Origin: Ilex aquifolium
Lineage: Eukaryota > Streptophyta > Magnoliopsida > Aquifoliales > Aquifoliaceae
Direction: 5' to 3'
NCBI GenBank assembly: GCA_951799425.1
Contig: OX637391.1
Coordinates: 49,199,069 to 49,263,068, forward strand
Length of the DNA: 64,000 nt
In this document: positions 46,201-57,152 of the stretch, piece by piece
Layout of the letters: every line of letters starts with the position of its first letter
Position numbering within the stretch: position 1 is the stretch's first letter
Program-made: the position numbers and the translations under genes
Notes under the pieces: generated by a model
What the model was told of the DNA's origin: nothing
The model's database searches: none
Seen by the model: the letters and a program-made list of their open reading frames with translations, nothing else

Positions 46201-49157
46201 ATCCAGCACCTTTGGCTAGGACATACACACTAATCCCTCATTTTATGATAACATTTTAAGATCCAACTGCTTGCTGCAAATAGAAGGTAGCATTCCTGTA
46301 CCATATCCTAGATCCCCTCCATGGTCGAAAAAAGAATAAAAAAACAATGAAAGGAGGATCAGTCCCAGGTCTTTCATACGACTGCCTGAACACTTTAGGA
46401 GCTAGGTTAGCTGATACCTTTTTATTAACATGCCAGAACATTGCCTTAATGTCATGCTGCTTTGTTATTGAGTTATGTATAATTGTGGACAACAAACAAC
46501 ATTGTTCTTTCATCGTAACCAGGCATTATATGGGTTGTACTCAATAGCATCTTCCAATCGAGTATGTTAAAGTAAGAAACTAGGCCATGTAACTGACAGC
46601 CCCAATCAACTGCATGTTTCACTAAACTCTTGGCATGTAATTAATAATTTACAGCTTCTAGTATAACAACCCAAACACAATGTCAAAATAGTGTCCGCTT
46701 TGCTTGTAGGATGATGCTTTAAGACGTTATTTAATGGTTAAGATTCTGCAACCACATTTATGGTCCAAATCGGGCGATATGAGACTTACATGGACTTGGC
46801 ACCCTCACCTCAGTCATATTAAACTGAAGCATTAGGAGTCTTGGCCTATTAAATCTGGGTCTCCATAATCTACACCTTAAAGGGCTACATGTCCTTATGG
46901 GGGGCCCGCCCCACACCTCTGATGAAGAGCCAGCTCTTATACCCTTCCATAATGCCCCAAACGCACCATCAAGAAGTTGCCCACTTTGGTCATGTATTCA
47001 TGGTTCTCAAACGCACTTAATGGTAAAGTATTAATGACAAAGGATATAGTCCAACATTTTTTTCTCTACATTCCAAGTCTTAGTGGCTAAGTACATGGAC
47101 GTGGCACTTGCACCCTCAACTCATCTCACCTCACCAAACCTCAACACATCCATCATAGCCCTAAGCCTCAGGAGTGCTTGCATGTTGGATCTGGGTCACC
47201 ACATAGAGCATCACCTAGTATTCATTTTGAAGCAATGTCTATCCTCATCAATCACATTCATTGCGTATCTTATGTTTATAACAAATAGATAGTAAATTTG
47301 AAAATTCATAGGTCATAAATAGTAATTTCGAGCACAAATGTCTGGGCAGAAGCAACCAACTAAACACAGTTCAAGTGAGTTTAGCATGGTCTTGATCCCA
47401 ACTCACTTAATATTTAATGACTTCAATGGTCCTAAATGTATTTCAAATACTTTCAGTACAGGTTCATATGTATAAGACATAAATCAGCCAACACTCAGTT
47501 CTGGTGGTTCTAATTCACTGCATTCTCGGTAGCTATCATTTGGAAACCATACTTGCAGGTCGCTTGTCAAATTTGGAGCTGATTCCTGCCATTGTATCAT
47601 CTAAGTTGTTCTTTTGCAACTCATGCATTTGTTTTTTGTCCTCCCAACTTATATGAGAGCATTCATTAACTCAAGTCAACATGCACATCCCAGACTCTAA
47701 TTGTGTTCAGATATGGCTCTATGGGGATAAAACAGCTTAACACGATAATATGTTTAAGTTTGTGAACATAAGAACAAAGGGAACAAATTGCTTACCAAAC
47801 CACGCCACTCAGCACGGCAAACTGTTCCAAAAGAACCTGAAACCAGTGTGTTTCATTAGTAAAGATCATCTCTTACACTGTTGTTACACAGAAACTACTT
47901 TGCCTGATATATTCTTAAAAGTACTTGCATTTCATGATATAAAACTATCGCACTTCATGATATTCTTAAAGCAGTAACAGAAACCTTCACCAATTTTCTC
48001 CTTTAATTCAAGATCACTCCATCGGATGTCAAAATCCTCCTCGATGAGAGAATGTTCATGACTTGATTTACAGCTTGCTAACTGATTTGCTTCCACGAAA
48101 CTCAGTTTATTGGTTGTATCACGCCGTAAATCAGAAAAGGCTAAAACTGGTTGAGAATCTCTATGCGCTGTCGGTAGAATCTGATTTGGTGCAGAGCCTT
48201 TGCCCAAGTGTGTGGAGCTTATAACATTTGGAAAAGGTTTATATGAGTTTTGCCCCTGGAAATCTTTAATAGGCCAAGCAGCCCTTTGGGGCAAAGCTGA
48301 TGTGGAAGATTCACAGATACTGCTTGAAACGGGATCAAAGTTGTACCTGTCAATTTGACTCATTTTATAAGGATTTTGGAACTGAAGATGTGCGCTATTG
48401 TCTTGATCAGTAGCAATACCTGTCATGATCAGCACAACAATTTTAAAAATTACCAGGGATAATAAATCAATGGTCATGCAGGATAGTTACTTCGTAAAGA
48501 CCCATTCATGCATTACTCGCATACTATAATTTTTTCACTTTTTTTTCATGTGAGGCACATCATGTGAGCATGTGGAACACCAATCCGAACACCAGCACCA
48601 GTGTTACAGATCGTTTTTTTTTTTTTTTGGAGCTCGCCATGTAGGACACTCACACCTGATTTAAGTCCTTGTTACATATTATTCACAGAAACCATAATAG
48701 AGGATGAAGACTTGATCATCAACAGCAACCATTCACACAAAAAAAAAGATCTGAAAAATATATACAAGACATAATAGAACAAGAAAGCACTCCATTGCAT
48801 CATCACATATAATTCCTCATGTACAATAAAAATGACAAAAGGCTTGGTTTGGTTTGGCTTCGTTTGGTTAATATTGAAACAGGACACCATAACACAAGAA
48901 TCTCTGCAGTTCTTGTAAGATGTATAAAGGAAGAAAATAGAACATTACCCGAGGAAGCATCATCAAATGTTATATTAAGTGATTGGCCATCAGCAAAATA
49001 CATTTTCGCCAACATCCTGAAGTTCTCACCAGCTTCAGCAGATTTAAACTTTGGATGACACAACGGAGAAGCAACTAGAACGGAAGTTGTACCATTAAGT
49101 AAAGAATCAGGTCGGCATAATTCTCCTGGCCTTCCGATCAGATCAACCAAAAATTCC
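40219..49157 (-). CDS. Raf-like MAPKKK of the CTR1/EDR1 group, 3' eleven exons (5' part not seen)
   Basis: Minus-strand exons with canonical borders and matching phases: 48949-49157, 47985-48419, 47796-47836, 42924-42992, 42651-42750, 42455-42537, 42061-42159, 41767-41835, 41537-41668, 40491-40585, 40219-40318; 1,432 nt, about 476 residues. The first exon shown is the end of an EDR1 domain ([13 protein letters not shown]-like [17 protein letters not shown]). A Ser-rich linker follows, then [13 protein letters not shown] and a full kinase domain: glycine loop GEGSFGTV, Lys in DVAVKVL, catalytic [44 protein letters not shown]; it ends PGDRTNL. All catalytic residues are present. Relatives such as CTR1 act in ethylene, stress and immune signalling; which branch this one serves is not visible. 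The Arg usual in YLxRGSL is missing (YLQGSL) with the splice sites chosen. Upstream exons are absent down to the copia nest at 50.7 kb. Confidence 0.88.
45176..45289 (-). pseudogene. rps12: Plastid rps12 5' exon copy, inactivated
   Basis: Exactly 114 nt, the usual size of the 5' rps12 exon, ending in codons for VY just before GTGCGACT. The readable core is [19 protein letters not shown], where plastid S12 has RGCPQRRG. The start codon is ATA, and three in-frame stops (TAA, TAG, TGA) each lie one C-to-T change from the expected CAA, CAG or CGA. As a nuclear intron fragment it has no ribosomal role. Confidence 0.88.
45464..45685 (-). pseudogene. clpP: Plastid clpP exon 3 copy (open but not a gene here)
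   Basis: The minus-strand frame from [17 protein letters not shown] through [19 protein letters not shown] matches the C-terminal third of the plastid Clp protease subunit ClpP1, including the MIHQP substrate-site His region. The sequence above it is the group II intron 2 of clpP; exons 1 and 2 are absent. It is open over 73 codons but lies in a nuclear intron without start context, so it is dead despite being intact. Confidence 0.9.
46675..47210. repeat. Diverged tandem duplication in the kinase intron, ~290 bp unit
   Basis: Two blocks (about 46675-46925 and 46960-47210) share ordered pieces: ACATGGACTTGGCACCCTC against ACATGGACGTGGCACTTGC, AGGAGTCTTGG against AGGAGTGCTTG, and TCTGGGTCTCC against TCTGGGTCACC. 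No coding is seen. Identity is only moderate. Confidence 0.5.
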
Positions 49158-50736
49158 CTGAAAATTGTATACATTACATGACAAACACAAATATTTGAAT
49201 TTTACTATTCGATAAGAGTAAGTTACAAGGTATGGTATTAAGTCTATCTGATATCAAGAACCCATTAAGATAGACTACATTAAAACATCCAACTCAAAAC
49301 CAATTGGCAATGATTAAAGAGACTCAGGCAATGAGTAAAGAGACTCACATGACTCACATAGTAGTTTGGACAGTGTTATTAATATTGACATGGGGCAAGT
49401 TCTACCACTCCCCCACATGTGCAACCCATGTTCTCACGTAGAGAGATAGACAGAAGACATAACCAGAGACATCTAATTGCAGTTACGGCACGGATAAAGG
49501 GGAACCAACTACCACATTGATGAAATTGTTATGAGTAATCATTGTCCAAAGCCTCCCAAAATCCAGCTTTGATATGTTAAAACATCCAACTCAAAACCAA
49601 TTGAAAGTTAGTTGGGAAGATCACAAGGTTCATATGCTAGCTTGAACAATGAGAAGTGTTATTATATCAACGAGGTACAAGTTGTGGCATAGCACACACC
49701 CATTTATCTGAACAACGATAGTCTCAACAAACATCTAGATAATGAGCTTAAATCGTTAATTTAGTGTCCTAATTAGTAAATAATGATGCTGTCTCAAGAA
49801 TAGCCACAAAAAGTAGCTTTTAAAAAGGAAAATAACAACAGCTATCATTTCATCAGCATTATTAATGATTTGTTCAAAATTGAGGCTGGATTTCTACAGT
49901 TCATAGCACGTGAAGGATTCTAAAGTCAAAGTTGTGTATAACAGATTGCCAACCCGATTAACAACTTATCGGACCACATAGTTTTATGTTGGACAGAAGT
50001 GTGGTGCACAAGCAACATGTACCTAATAATGAATTCTCTCTCAAAAGTGAGGCTGGATTTATACAGTTCATAGCAAGTGAAGGATTTCTAGGGATAAAAT
50101 TGTGTAGATCGAGTCGCCAACGAATCACCAGGCCACAGAGTCTTATGTTGGACAGAAAAGTGGTGCAAAAGCAATATGTACATAATAACGAGTTATCTCC
50201 CAATTGCAGGATTATTGAGGATTGTGAACAGACACTTGAGGAGTGTCTCAGGGAGAATCTGTGCCATACAACAGACCTCGGATAATATAAGGGTAAAACA
50301 AATAGCCTATCCAGATTTTCATCAACCATTTCCCAGTCATTCTACTTTATGATGTAAACTGTACTCCCAGCGTAAAACTGCTCATGTACACTCATGATTT
50401 AAGGAAGTTCCCTCCCAACATCTCAATTGACCTTAACAAAGATAGGATTTGGCAGAATAGTAGGTTTCTAACATCCAACAGCCTACATTAGATTTGGAAC
50501 ACAAAGATACATGCTTAAGCTGATTAACCTTTTGGCACACCAGCCAACCCAACTAACCCATGATATTGGTGATAGAACCCTGTGAGATGAAGCTTCCTTC
50601 ATGCAGATATGCAAGTAATGGTGAGAATACTATTGCTTTCTAGAGCCAAATGGAAAATGTACAAAACCCTTTGGTATACACCATCTCTCATAAACCTTTC
50701 CTGTTTTGAGATATCATAATGCCTATAAGTCATAAC
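49158..50736. other. Upstream flank or 5' intron of the kinase gene, no exon found
   Basis: I looked for the upstream EDR1-domain exons in all minus-strand frames and found none. The acceptor at 49158 implies that an upstream exon exists, so either the intron extends through the copia nest to exons beyond the window or the 5' part is lost. Confidence 0.5.
49881..50210. repeat. Two-copy direct repeat, ~167 bp unit
   Basis: GAGGCTGGATTTCTACAGTT at 49882 recurs as GAGGCTGGATTTATACAGTT at 50049. Both are followed by TCATAGCA..GTGAAGGAT, then TTATGTTGGACAGAA and a GTGGTGCA block. Function unknown. Confidence 0.75.
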
Positions 50737-50880
50737 TGTTAAGTTTAGAATAGAGGCAGACTTAACACAATATGGGAAAGGCAAAGAGAGGTTTTAACTT
50801 ATCCAAGCTCTCACTATCAACTTGTATTTATAATTACTGAACAAACATGCAAAAAACAAGTATACCCTCTGAGTGGTATA
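50737..50880 (-). repeat. 3' LTR of the host copia element
   Basis: 144 bp; the plus-strand start TGTTAAGTTT corresponds to a minus-strand CTTAACA end. The other border lies against CTCCCCCTCAAG, the purine tract in reverse. The LTR start reads TATACC instead of TG. No second copy in the window. Confidence 0.55.
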
Positions 50881-50887
50881 CTCCCCC

Positions 50888-52095
50888 TCAAGTTGGACTA
50901 TATATATCGTATAATCCAAGCTTGGAACAGATGGATGTAACACAAGTACAACTCAATGTTTTGGTGAACATGTCTACAAGTTGAGCCTCAGATCTCACAA
51001 ATGGAGTTTCAATATCTTCATTTAGTATCTTGTCTCGAATAAAGTGACAATCAACTTCAATATGTTTGGCTCTCTCATGAAACATTGGATTGACAGTAAT
51101 ATGAAGAGCTGCTTGATTTTCACAAAACAACTGTAAAGTAAGTTAAAATGGAAAGTCAATTTCCCGAAGAAAGTTTAGTACCCATATCAACTCACTAGTT
51201 GTATGTGTCATCGCTATATACTCGGTCTCAGCACTGGATTGTGCTACCACTGTTTACTTCTTACTTTTCCATGAAATTACGTTGTCTCTCAAGAAAGTAC
51301 AATAACCAGTGGTTGACCCTCGACTCGAGGAAAAACTAGTCCAATCAGCATCTGAAAAATCTTCCACTCTCAGATGTCCATTAGTTCAATATAATAACCT
51401 AAGACCAAGAGCCCGTTTGAGGTATCAAAGAATGCGAATGACTGAATCCCAATGTGGTACTCTAGGGCATCCCATAAGCTGACTTACCACATTGACTGCA
51501 TAAACAATTTCTAATCGGGTAATAGTGAGATAATTAAGATTCTCAACTAATCTGCAGTACCGACCTAGATTCTCAAACGGTGCACCACCATCCATCAATA
51601 ACTTCTGATCGGATCCATAGGGACATCAATTAGTCTGCCACCTAGCAAACCCGCTTCTTCTAGCATGTCAAATACATATTTCCGCTGAGACAGACAAATA
51701 TCCCACTTAGATCTAACAACTTTAATACCTAAGAAGTACCTGAGTTTTCCCAAATCCTTAGTATGAAATCTATCTTGCAAGAAGGCTTTTAAATTTATAA
51801 TACCCTTTAAATCATTACCAGTAATTATAATGTCATCAACATAAACAACCAATAGAGTGGACCCTGCATTTGTCTGTCTGTGAAAGACTGAGTGATCTGT
51901 CTGACATCGAAGAAGACCAAATTTTACTACTGCATCTGAAAACTTACCAAACCATGCCCTTAGTAACTACTTCAAACCATATAGAGATTCTTTTAGCCAG
52001 TAAACACTCTTACAATACTCCCTCTAAGTAGTAATATCATGTGGCTACTCCATGTAGACCTCCTCAGCCAAGTCACCATGTAAAAAAGTATTCTT
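50888..52095 (-). pseudogene. Copia RT C-terminal half and RNase H
   Basis: RT palm motif VVYVDDIIITGND at about 51850-51815, then DLGKLRYFLGIKV and CLSQRKYVFDMLEEAGLL. RNase H ends with [10 protein letters not shown] and [16 protein letters not shown], typical copia motifs. The frame is broken between 51130 and 51595 and upstream of 51852. The break at 52095 is the insertion point of the small copia element. Confidence 0.85.
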
Positions 52096-52317
52096 TGTTA
52101 ATTTAAATCAAAAAAAGAAACTAGAAGAAAGAAATATTATTGAGGCATAACTTGCCAGAACAAAACTTAAAGAAAAACTACATAAAAGAAAACTACTATA
52201 TAAGAGGTCTTTATATAGTAGGGCAAAAGGAAAACAATCAAACTAAGCTAGGGCAACATAAAAGTAAACAAAATGACTAAGCTACCCCTAAGTCTAAATA
52301 ATCTAACTACTCTAACA
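52096..52317 (-). repeat. 3' LTR of the small copia element
   Basis: Plus strand TGTTAATTTAAATC to CTCTAACA. Contains the TATATAAGAGGTCTTTATATAG region also present in the other LTR. Confidence 0.92.
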
Positions 52318-52440
52318 TCCTCCCTCAAACTCATGATGTGGTAGCAGAAAACATCAAGGGTTTTCTAAGAAGAAAACGAAAGCAAGTGATTGGATGCGAC
52401 TTTGTGAAGAAATCTGCTAGCTGCATACATTCCTCCCTTT

Positions 52441-53434
52441 CTACGACATGTCCCAATCAGCTTGTTGGACTGTGGATCCTGAAGGACCTGAGGTAAATGA
52501 ACTTACTGAAGGAGATACTATAAGTGCACCAGGCTGATGGAGAGAGATTAACTTTCGTAACTGATCAGCAAGCATAGTTAGGCTGGGTGCCTGTGAGGAG
52601 GACTCATCCACTGGTGTTGCAATTGCTGACTGATTTACTGTCCCCTTTGCATTTTTGTTCATCAATTTAGGACAGTGAGCCTTCCAGTGGCCCTTCTCAT
52701 GACAAAAGCTACACTAATCTAAAGCTACACGACCCCGATATTTAGAAGTCACCGTGGGAGGCACAGTCAATACAGTCTGAGTAGGCAATGGCATAAGACT
52801 TTTCCCATAAAGAGTCTTAAGACGAACTTCTTCAACCAGAAGCTCATTCACTACTGCATCCACTGAGGGAAGTGGATTACGATGAAGAATAGAACCACGA
52901 AGTCCCTCGAAGTCATCCCTGAGGGCCATCAAAAATTGTACCAACCTCTGCTCCTCTCTAAAAGTGCGATATATCATATGAGTACTTAGTTTAGCAGGTT
53001 CAGCAAGTGCTAACTGATCCCAATATCCAGTCATAACTGAGTAGAACTCCTGAATGTTCTTATCACCCTGACATACAGCTCGAATTTCATACTCTAACTG
53101 ATATCTCTTTGCAAATTAGACTGAACAAATAAGGTAGCTAAATAATCCCAAATCTCCTTGGCTGTATTAAACTTAGTCAAATGAACACCAATGGTCTGAT
53201 CAACTGAGTTGTTAATCCAAGTGATGATTTTAGCGTTGTTGATTTCCCAAATATTCTTTAAGTCAACATACTTCTCGTCCTTAGGATCAGTTGGAGCTGA
53301 CGAATCACCACTAACATATCTCCACATTTCCTTATCCAACAAGAAATTTTTCATAACATAAGCCCAATATACATAGTCCTCACCTTTTAATTTGACACTG
53401 ATACCTGAAGAGAATCAGAATTTCCACTGGCCAT
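52441..53434 (-). pseudogene. Copia gag with CCHC knuckle, interrupted
   Basis: Starts MASGNSDSLQ at 53434, breaks within the first 20 codons, then reads VMKNFLLDKEMWRYVSG, FNTAKEIWDYLATLF (UBN2-type gag) and PLPSVDAVVNELLVEE. A zinc knuckle CSFCHEKGHWKAHC lies at about 52715-52670 after an in-frame TAG, and the frame ends at 52441. Probable RNA-packaging protein in origin, now inactive. Confidence 0.85.
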
Positions 53435-53945
53435 AATACTCAAATCAAGCAATCCAAAGCAAACAAAATCCAGCAACCCAACAACCTAGCAAAATCCGAC
53501 AACCTAGCCGTTCGTTCACAAAATCAGCCCCAAAGGGTCAAACCCACCAATCAATAAGAAAGGAAACAAAAGTTTCCTGCTTATTTAGTGCGAAACAATG
53601 CAAATAAACCCAAACAATGCAACGCTATGTCAAATAGCAAGCTCAAACAAACAAATCAAACAAACCAGCAATGTGACAACTCCCCAATGCACAAAACCAA
53701 CAAAACAAAGCCCAACAAAGAAAAGAAGAAAAGTCAAACCAATAATCCCAACCAGCAGTAGCCAAAATCAACAAACCCTAGTAATTAGGATTTCTTACTT
53801 TACAACGACTAGTTCAACGAGGAAGACCAAACAACGAGAAGCACTAGCAGAAGAGAAGAGGCAGCTAACGCCAAACAATTCAAAGTTCGTCACAAATCAA
53901 CTCAACAACTTTACAAATCAAATATCCATAACAGTCGAATTCGGC

Positions 53946-54082
53946 ACTGTTCACAGCGCGTGAACAGTAACTTCGACACTGTTCACAGTGCGTGAACAGT
54001 AACTTCGACACTGTTCACAGTGCGTGAACAGTAACTTCGATACTGTTCACAGCGTGTGAACAGTATTTTCGACACTGTTCAC
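53946..54082. repeat. Array of four 32-bp repeats, each a perfect hairpin
   Basis: ACTGTTCAC, five bases, then GTGAACAGT, repeated every 32 bp (arms start at 53946, 53978, 54010, 54042), with a fifth left arm at 54074. Each unit is self-complementary over 9+9 bases. It lies in the leader of the small copia element between primer-binding site and gag. Confidence 0.92.
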
Positions 54083-54232
54083 AGCCCTTAGAACCTCAAA
54101 AAATCAGCAACCCTAATCCAAGAATAAATCGCCATAGATGATGTCAACCCTAATCCAAAAATATATTATTTCTCCAACTAAATTACTGTGGTGCTACAAT
54201 ATATTTTGGATCGAAACCATGCTCTAATACCA

Positions 54233-54454
54233 TGTTAATTTTGATCAAAAAAAGAAACTAGAAGAAAGAAATATTATTGAGGCATAGCTTGCCAGAACAA
54301 AACTTAAAGAAAAACTACATAAAAAAAAACTACTATATAAGAGGTCTTTATATAGTAGGGCAAAAGGAAAACAATCAAACTAAGTTAGGGCAACATAAAA
54401 GTAAACAGAATGACTAAGCTACCCCTAAGTCTAAATAATCTAACTACTCTAACA
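54233..54454 (-). repeat. 5' LTR of the small copia element
   Basis: Plus strand TGTTAATTTTGATC to CTCTAACA. Followed on the minus strand by the primer-binding site. Confidence 0.92.
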
Positions 54455-54459
54455 TTCTT

Positions 54460-55147
54460 GACATCTAACTGAAACAAGATCCAATCAAGATTAGCAGCCA
54501 AAAAAATTAAGACACGAACAGAGGAGATTTCGGAGAAAAAAAGTCTTTTCATAATTAACACCATAGGTTTGAGTAAAGCCCTTAGCAATAAGACGAGTTT
54601 TGAGACGCTCAACAGAACCATCCAGATTAAATTTAACAGTATACACCCATCGATAACCAACAATCTGTTTACCCAGCGGTAAGGGAACAAGATCTCAAGT
54701 TCCATTCTGATGTGAGGTCTTCATCTCACTTCCATAACTTTCCTCCAACCCGGATCACACAACACACCCAGTAAGGTCTTAGGAATAGAGATAGCAAACA
54801 GTTGAGAGTTAAAGCAATAGAAGGCAGGAGACAAGGCGTCATAAGAAACAAAATTAGTGATTGGATGGTTAGTAACAAACGATCTAGTACCTTTCCGAAG
54901 GGCAATAGATAAAGAGTCGGAATTACCTGAGGGGCGAGGATCAGGAGACGGCAAGTAGGACAGTAGGGGCACCTCGGTCGATGATCGCGCATAATAGGAG
55001 TTTACTTGGAGCAGAGAAGTAGATGGTAACACAATAGGCTGCGGAGTAGCTAACAGTAAGAGAAGGGGTGGTGGTGAAGTGGATGGCCCAAAGTCAAGAT
55101 CTAGAGGCTGATCAAGAGCCAGAAAATACGAAATAGATTCATTAAAG
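54460..55147 (-). pseudogene. Copia RT N-terminal part
   Basis: The minus-strand frame has the linker into RT (KGTRSFVTNHPITNFVSY, then SPAFYCFNSQL and PGWRKVME). It ends at WILFQLDVKN just before the 54459 insertion junction and continues at 52095 with FLHGDLAEEVYME. The stretch near 54500-54700 is frameshifted. Confidence 0.85.
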
Positions 55148-56041
55148 GTGACATCTAGGATTACCTGGATCGCGGGTCGGTTGGGTACGTGGTACAAGTA
55201 CAGATGCAGGGTACGTTACTTTTTTCGGTGCACGGTGCGGTGGGGGTAGGCTTAGCTGGTACCCTATTTTGGGTCGCGGTTCACTTTGAACTATTATCCG
55301 AATCGTTTTCATTATTACAAAGAATTATATAAATTTATATATTATACATATAATCAATTCCTACTTGTTTTAAACCTATAATAATTTGATCACTCTTATT
55401 TTATTTATAAATGTATAAGCAAGGATCTAAATGTCGTGTCGAAACGTCCGAAACGTTTCGTAATTTCAACACACCGATACGAAACATGGGTTGAATCCCA
55501 AAATTTCAAAGTTTCGGTCGAAACGTTACTGTGTCGGACCGTTTCAGTCGAAATAGTACAGTTTCGACGAAACAATGATCACAAAAATCTCAGAAAGAAA
55601 AAAAAGCTGAAGATTCGCTTCTCTCCAGGCCAAAGAAAAAAAGAAACTCTGAGAAAGCTAAAGATTCCACAAACAAGAATTCACAGGTCCTCCAAGCTCA
55701 AAAATCACATGTCAAGCCGTCCAGGTTTAGGTCTTCAAAGCAAAAAAAAAAAAAACAGAGAAGAGAGAGAGAAAGGCAATCGAAGAGACAGAGACTATAG
55801 ATCAGGGGAGAAAGATTCAGTAACTTACCTCCTTGAGCAGATCCAACCATTTTTCACCAGATCTAGGGCTTGGGAGTTGTCTTCATCGCCGCGAGCAACC
55901 ACCGACCACGAGCAACCACAGGTAAGTTCTTATTCTTCTCTCTCTCTCTCTGGGGCACCGACATCGCCAGTCGCCCATCGCCTCTCGCCTCTCTTTCTGA
56001 GATTGAGTCGTTGTGGGTCTACTGTGTCTGTGCGTCTTCTG

Positions 56042-56045
<4 letters not shown>

Positions 56046-56092
<47 letters not shown>
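56046..56092. repeat. (TA)n microsatellite
   Basis: About 23 TA units within the nested hAT-type element, followed by a T run. Confidence 0.95.
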
Positions 56093-56096
<4 letters not shown>

Positions 56097-56124
56097 TTTT
56101 TTTTTTTTGTTATAAGTATGAATA

Positions 56125-56465
56125 ATTATATTTAATACCCCTATGTAATTATATTTAATACCCTATTGTAATTACATTTAATAGTTAATACCCACTGTAA
56201 TTATATTTAATACCTACTACAATTATATTTAATACCCCACTACAATTACATTTAATAGTTAATACCCACTGTAATTACATTTAATACCATACTGCAATTA
56301 CATTACTACCCCACTACAATTATATTTAATAGTTAATACCCACTGTAATTACATTTGATACTCACTGTAATTATATTTAATACCCCACTACAATTACATT
56401 TAATAGTTAATACCCACTGTAATTACATTTAATAATTAATACCCACTGCAATCACTCACTGTAGC
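56125..56465. repeat. Imperfect tandem repeats with TAATACCCACTGTAATTACA core
   Basis: Around ten to twelve units of roughly 25-40 bp alternate 'accccactacaattacatttaat' and 'agttaatacccactgtaatt' pieces. They lie inside the nested hAT-type element. No coding potential. Confidence 0.85.
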
Positions 56466-57152
56466 CATGTAAGTATGTACTCATTAGCATTTTCATGTGT
56501 ATTATGAGACCTTAACATTAAGTAAAAATGTGTTTATTTGATGAAAATTAAGTGTTTGAAACTAATTTAAGTAATTTCCTCCTCATGTCAAGCCTTTTTT
56601 TCCCACCAATTTAAATTTATTCTTGTATAAATAGATGTTAACCCAATAAATATGTTGAATTAATCAATTATTTAGCTTATCTTTATAAATAAATGGATTG
56701 TATTTGTGTTTCCACGTGTTTTCATATTTTTTCTGCGTTTCCATTGCGTTTCGGAAACGTTTCCGTTTTTTAGCTAACCGAAACGGTACTTCGAAACGAA
56801 ATTTAGATCCTTGTGTATAAGATATCATTTAATTAACATTTATTTCGTATTTGTTGAACGAATTAAAATGCAAATCAAGACCAACAACAACACATCAACT
56901 AATAATCATCTATAAAAAAGTAATGGTTGCATCTTTTATTATCAAAAAAAGACATAATATAATTTAAAGACTTAAAATTTAAAAAATAACATACTAGAGA
57001 GCGATTAAATAGCTTCCTACTTGAAGCACAAATCAAAATAACATTCTTAAGCATCTAACAAGTCTCAAATAAAAATTACTTAATAATAAGAAAAAATTGG
57101 AGCACATGAGTTAATTGTCAACTCTTTTTCCTTTATCTATCACAATATTCCC

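Larger units (their letters stand above)
52096..54454 (-). mobile_element. Small non-autonomous copia element, 2.36 kb, gag only
   Basis: Two 222-bp LTRs (52096-52317, 54233-54454) differ at about six positions. Target duplication TTCTT at 52091-52095 and 54455-54459. The primer-binding site reads TGGTATTAGAGCATGG on the minus strand right after the 5' LTR (54217-54232), initiator tRNA-Met type. A leader with a hairpin array and a gag gene follow. The 3' end before the LTR matches the RNase H tail of the element at 63390-64000, so this is a deletion derivative of that family. It sits inside the host RT gene. Confidence 0.92.
55420..56813. mobile_element. Nested non-autonomous hAT-type element, 1.39 kb
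   Basis: Perfect 8-bp duplication TGTATAAG (55412-55419, 56814-56821) and ends CAAGGATCTAAATGTCG / CAAGGATCTAAATTTCG (inverted). The subterminal regions are rich in GAAACG/CGTTTC. Same family as the 345 bp MITE at 33403-33747. Its centre has a TA microsatellite and a tandem TAATACCC array. Confidence 0.92.

Noticed and set aside
53598-53963. 121-codon Asn/Gln/Thr-rich open frame
   Set aside because: It is in the leader of the small copia element on the opposite strand and ends in the hairpin array; composition is due to A-rich DNA.
55436-56115. 218-codon basic open frame running into Tyr-Ile repeats
   Set aside because: It lies in a non-autonomous hAT-type element and ends in a TA microsatellite; no domain is visible.
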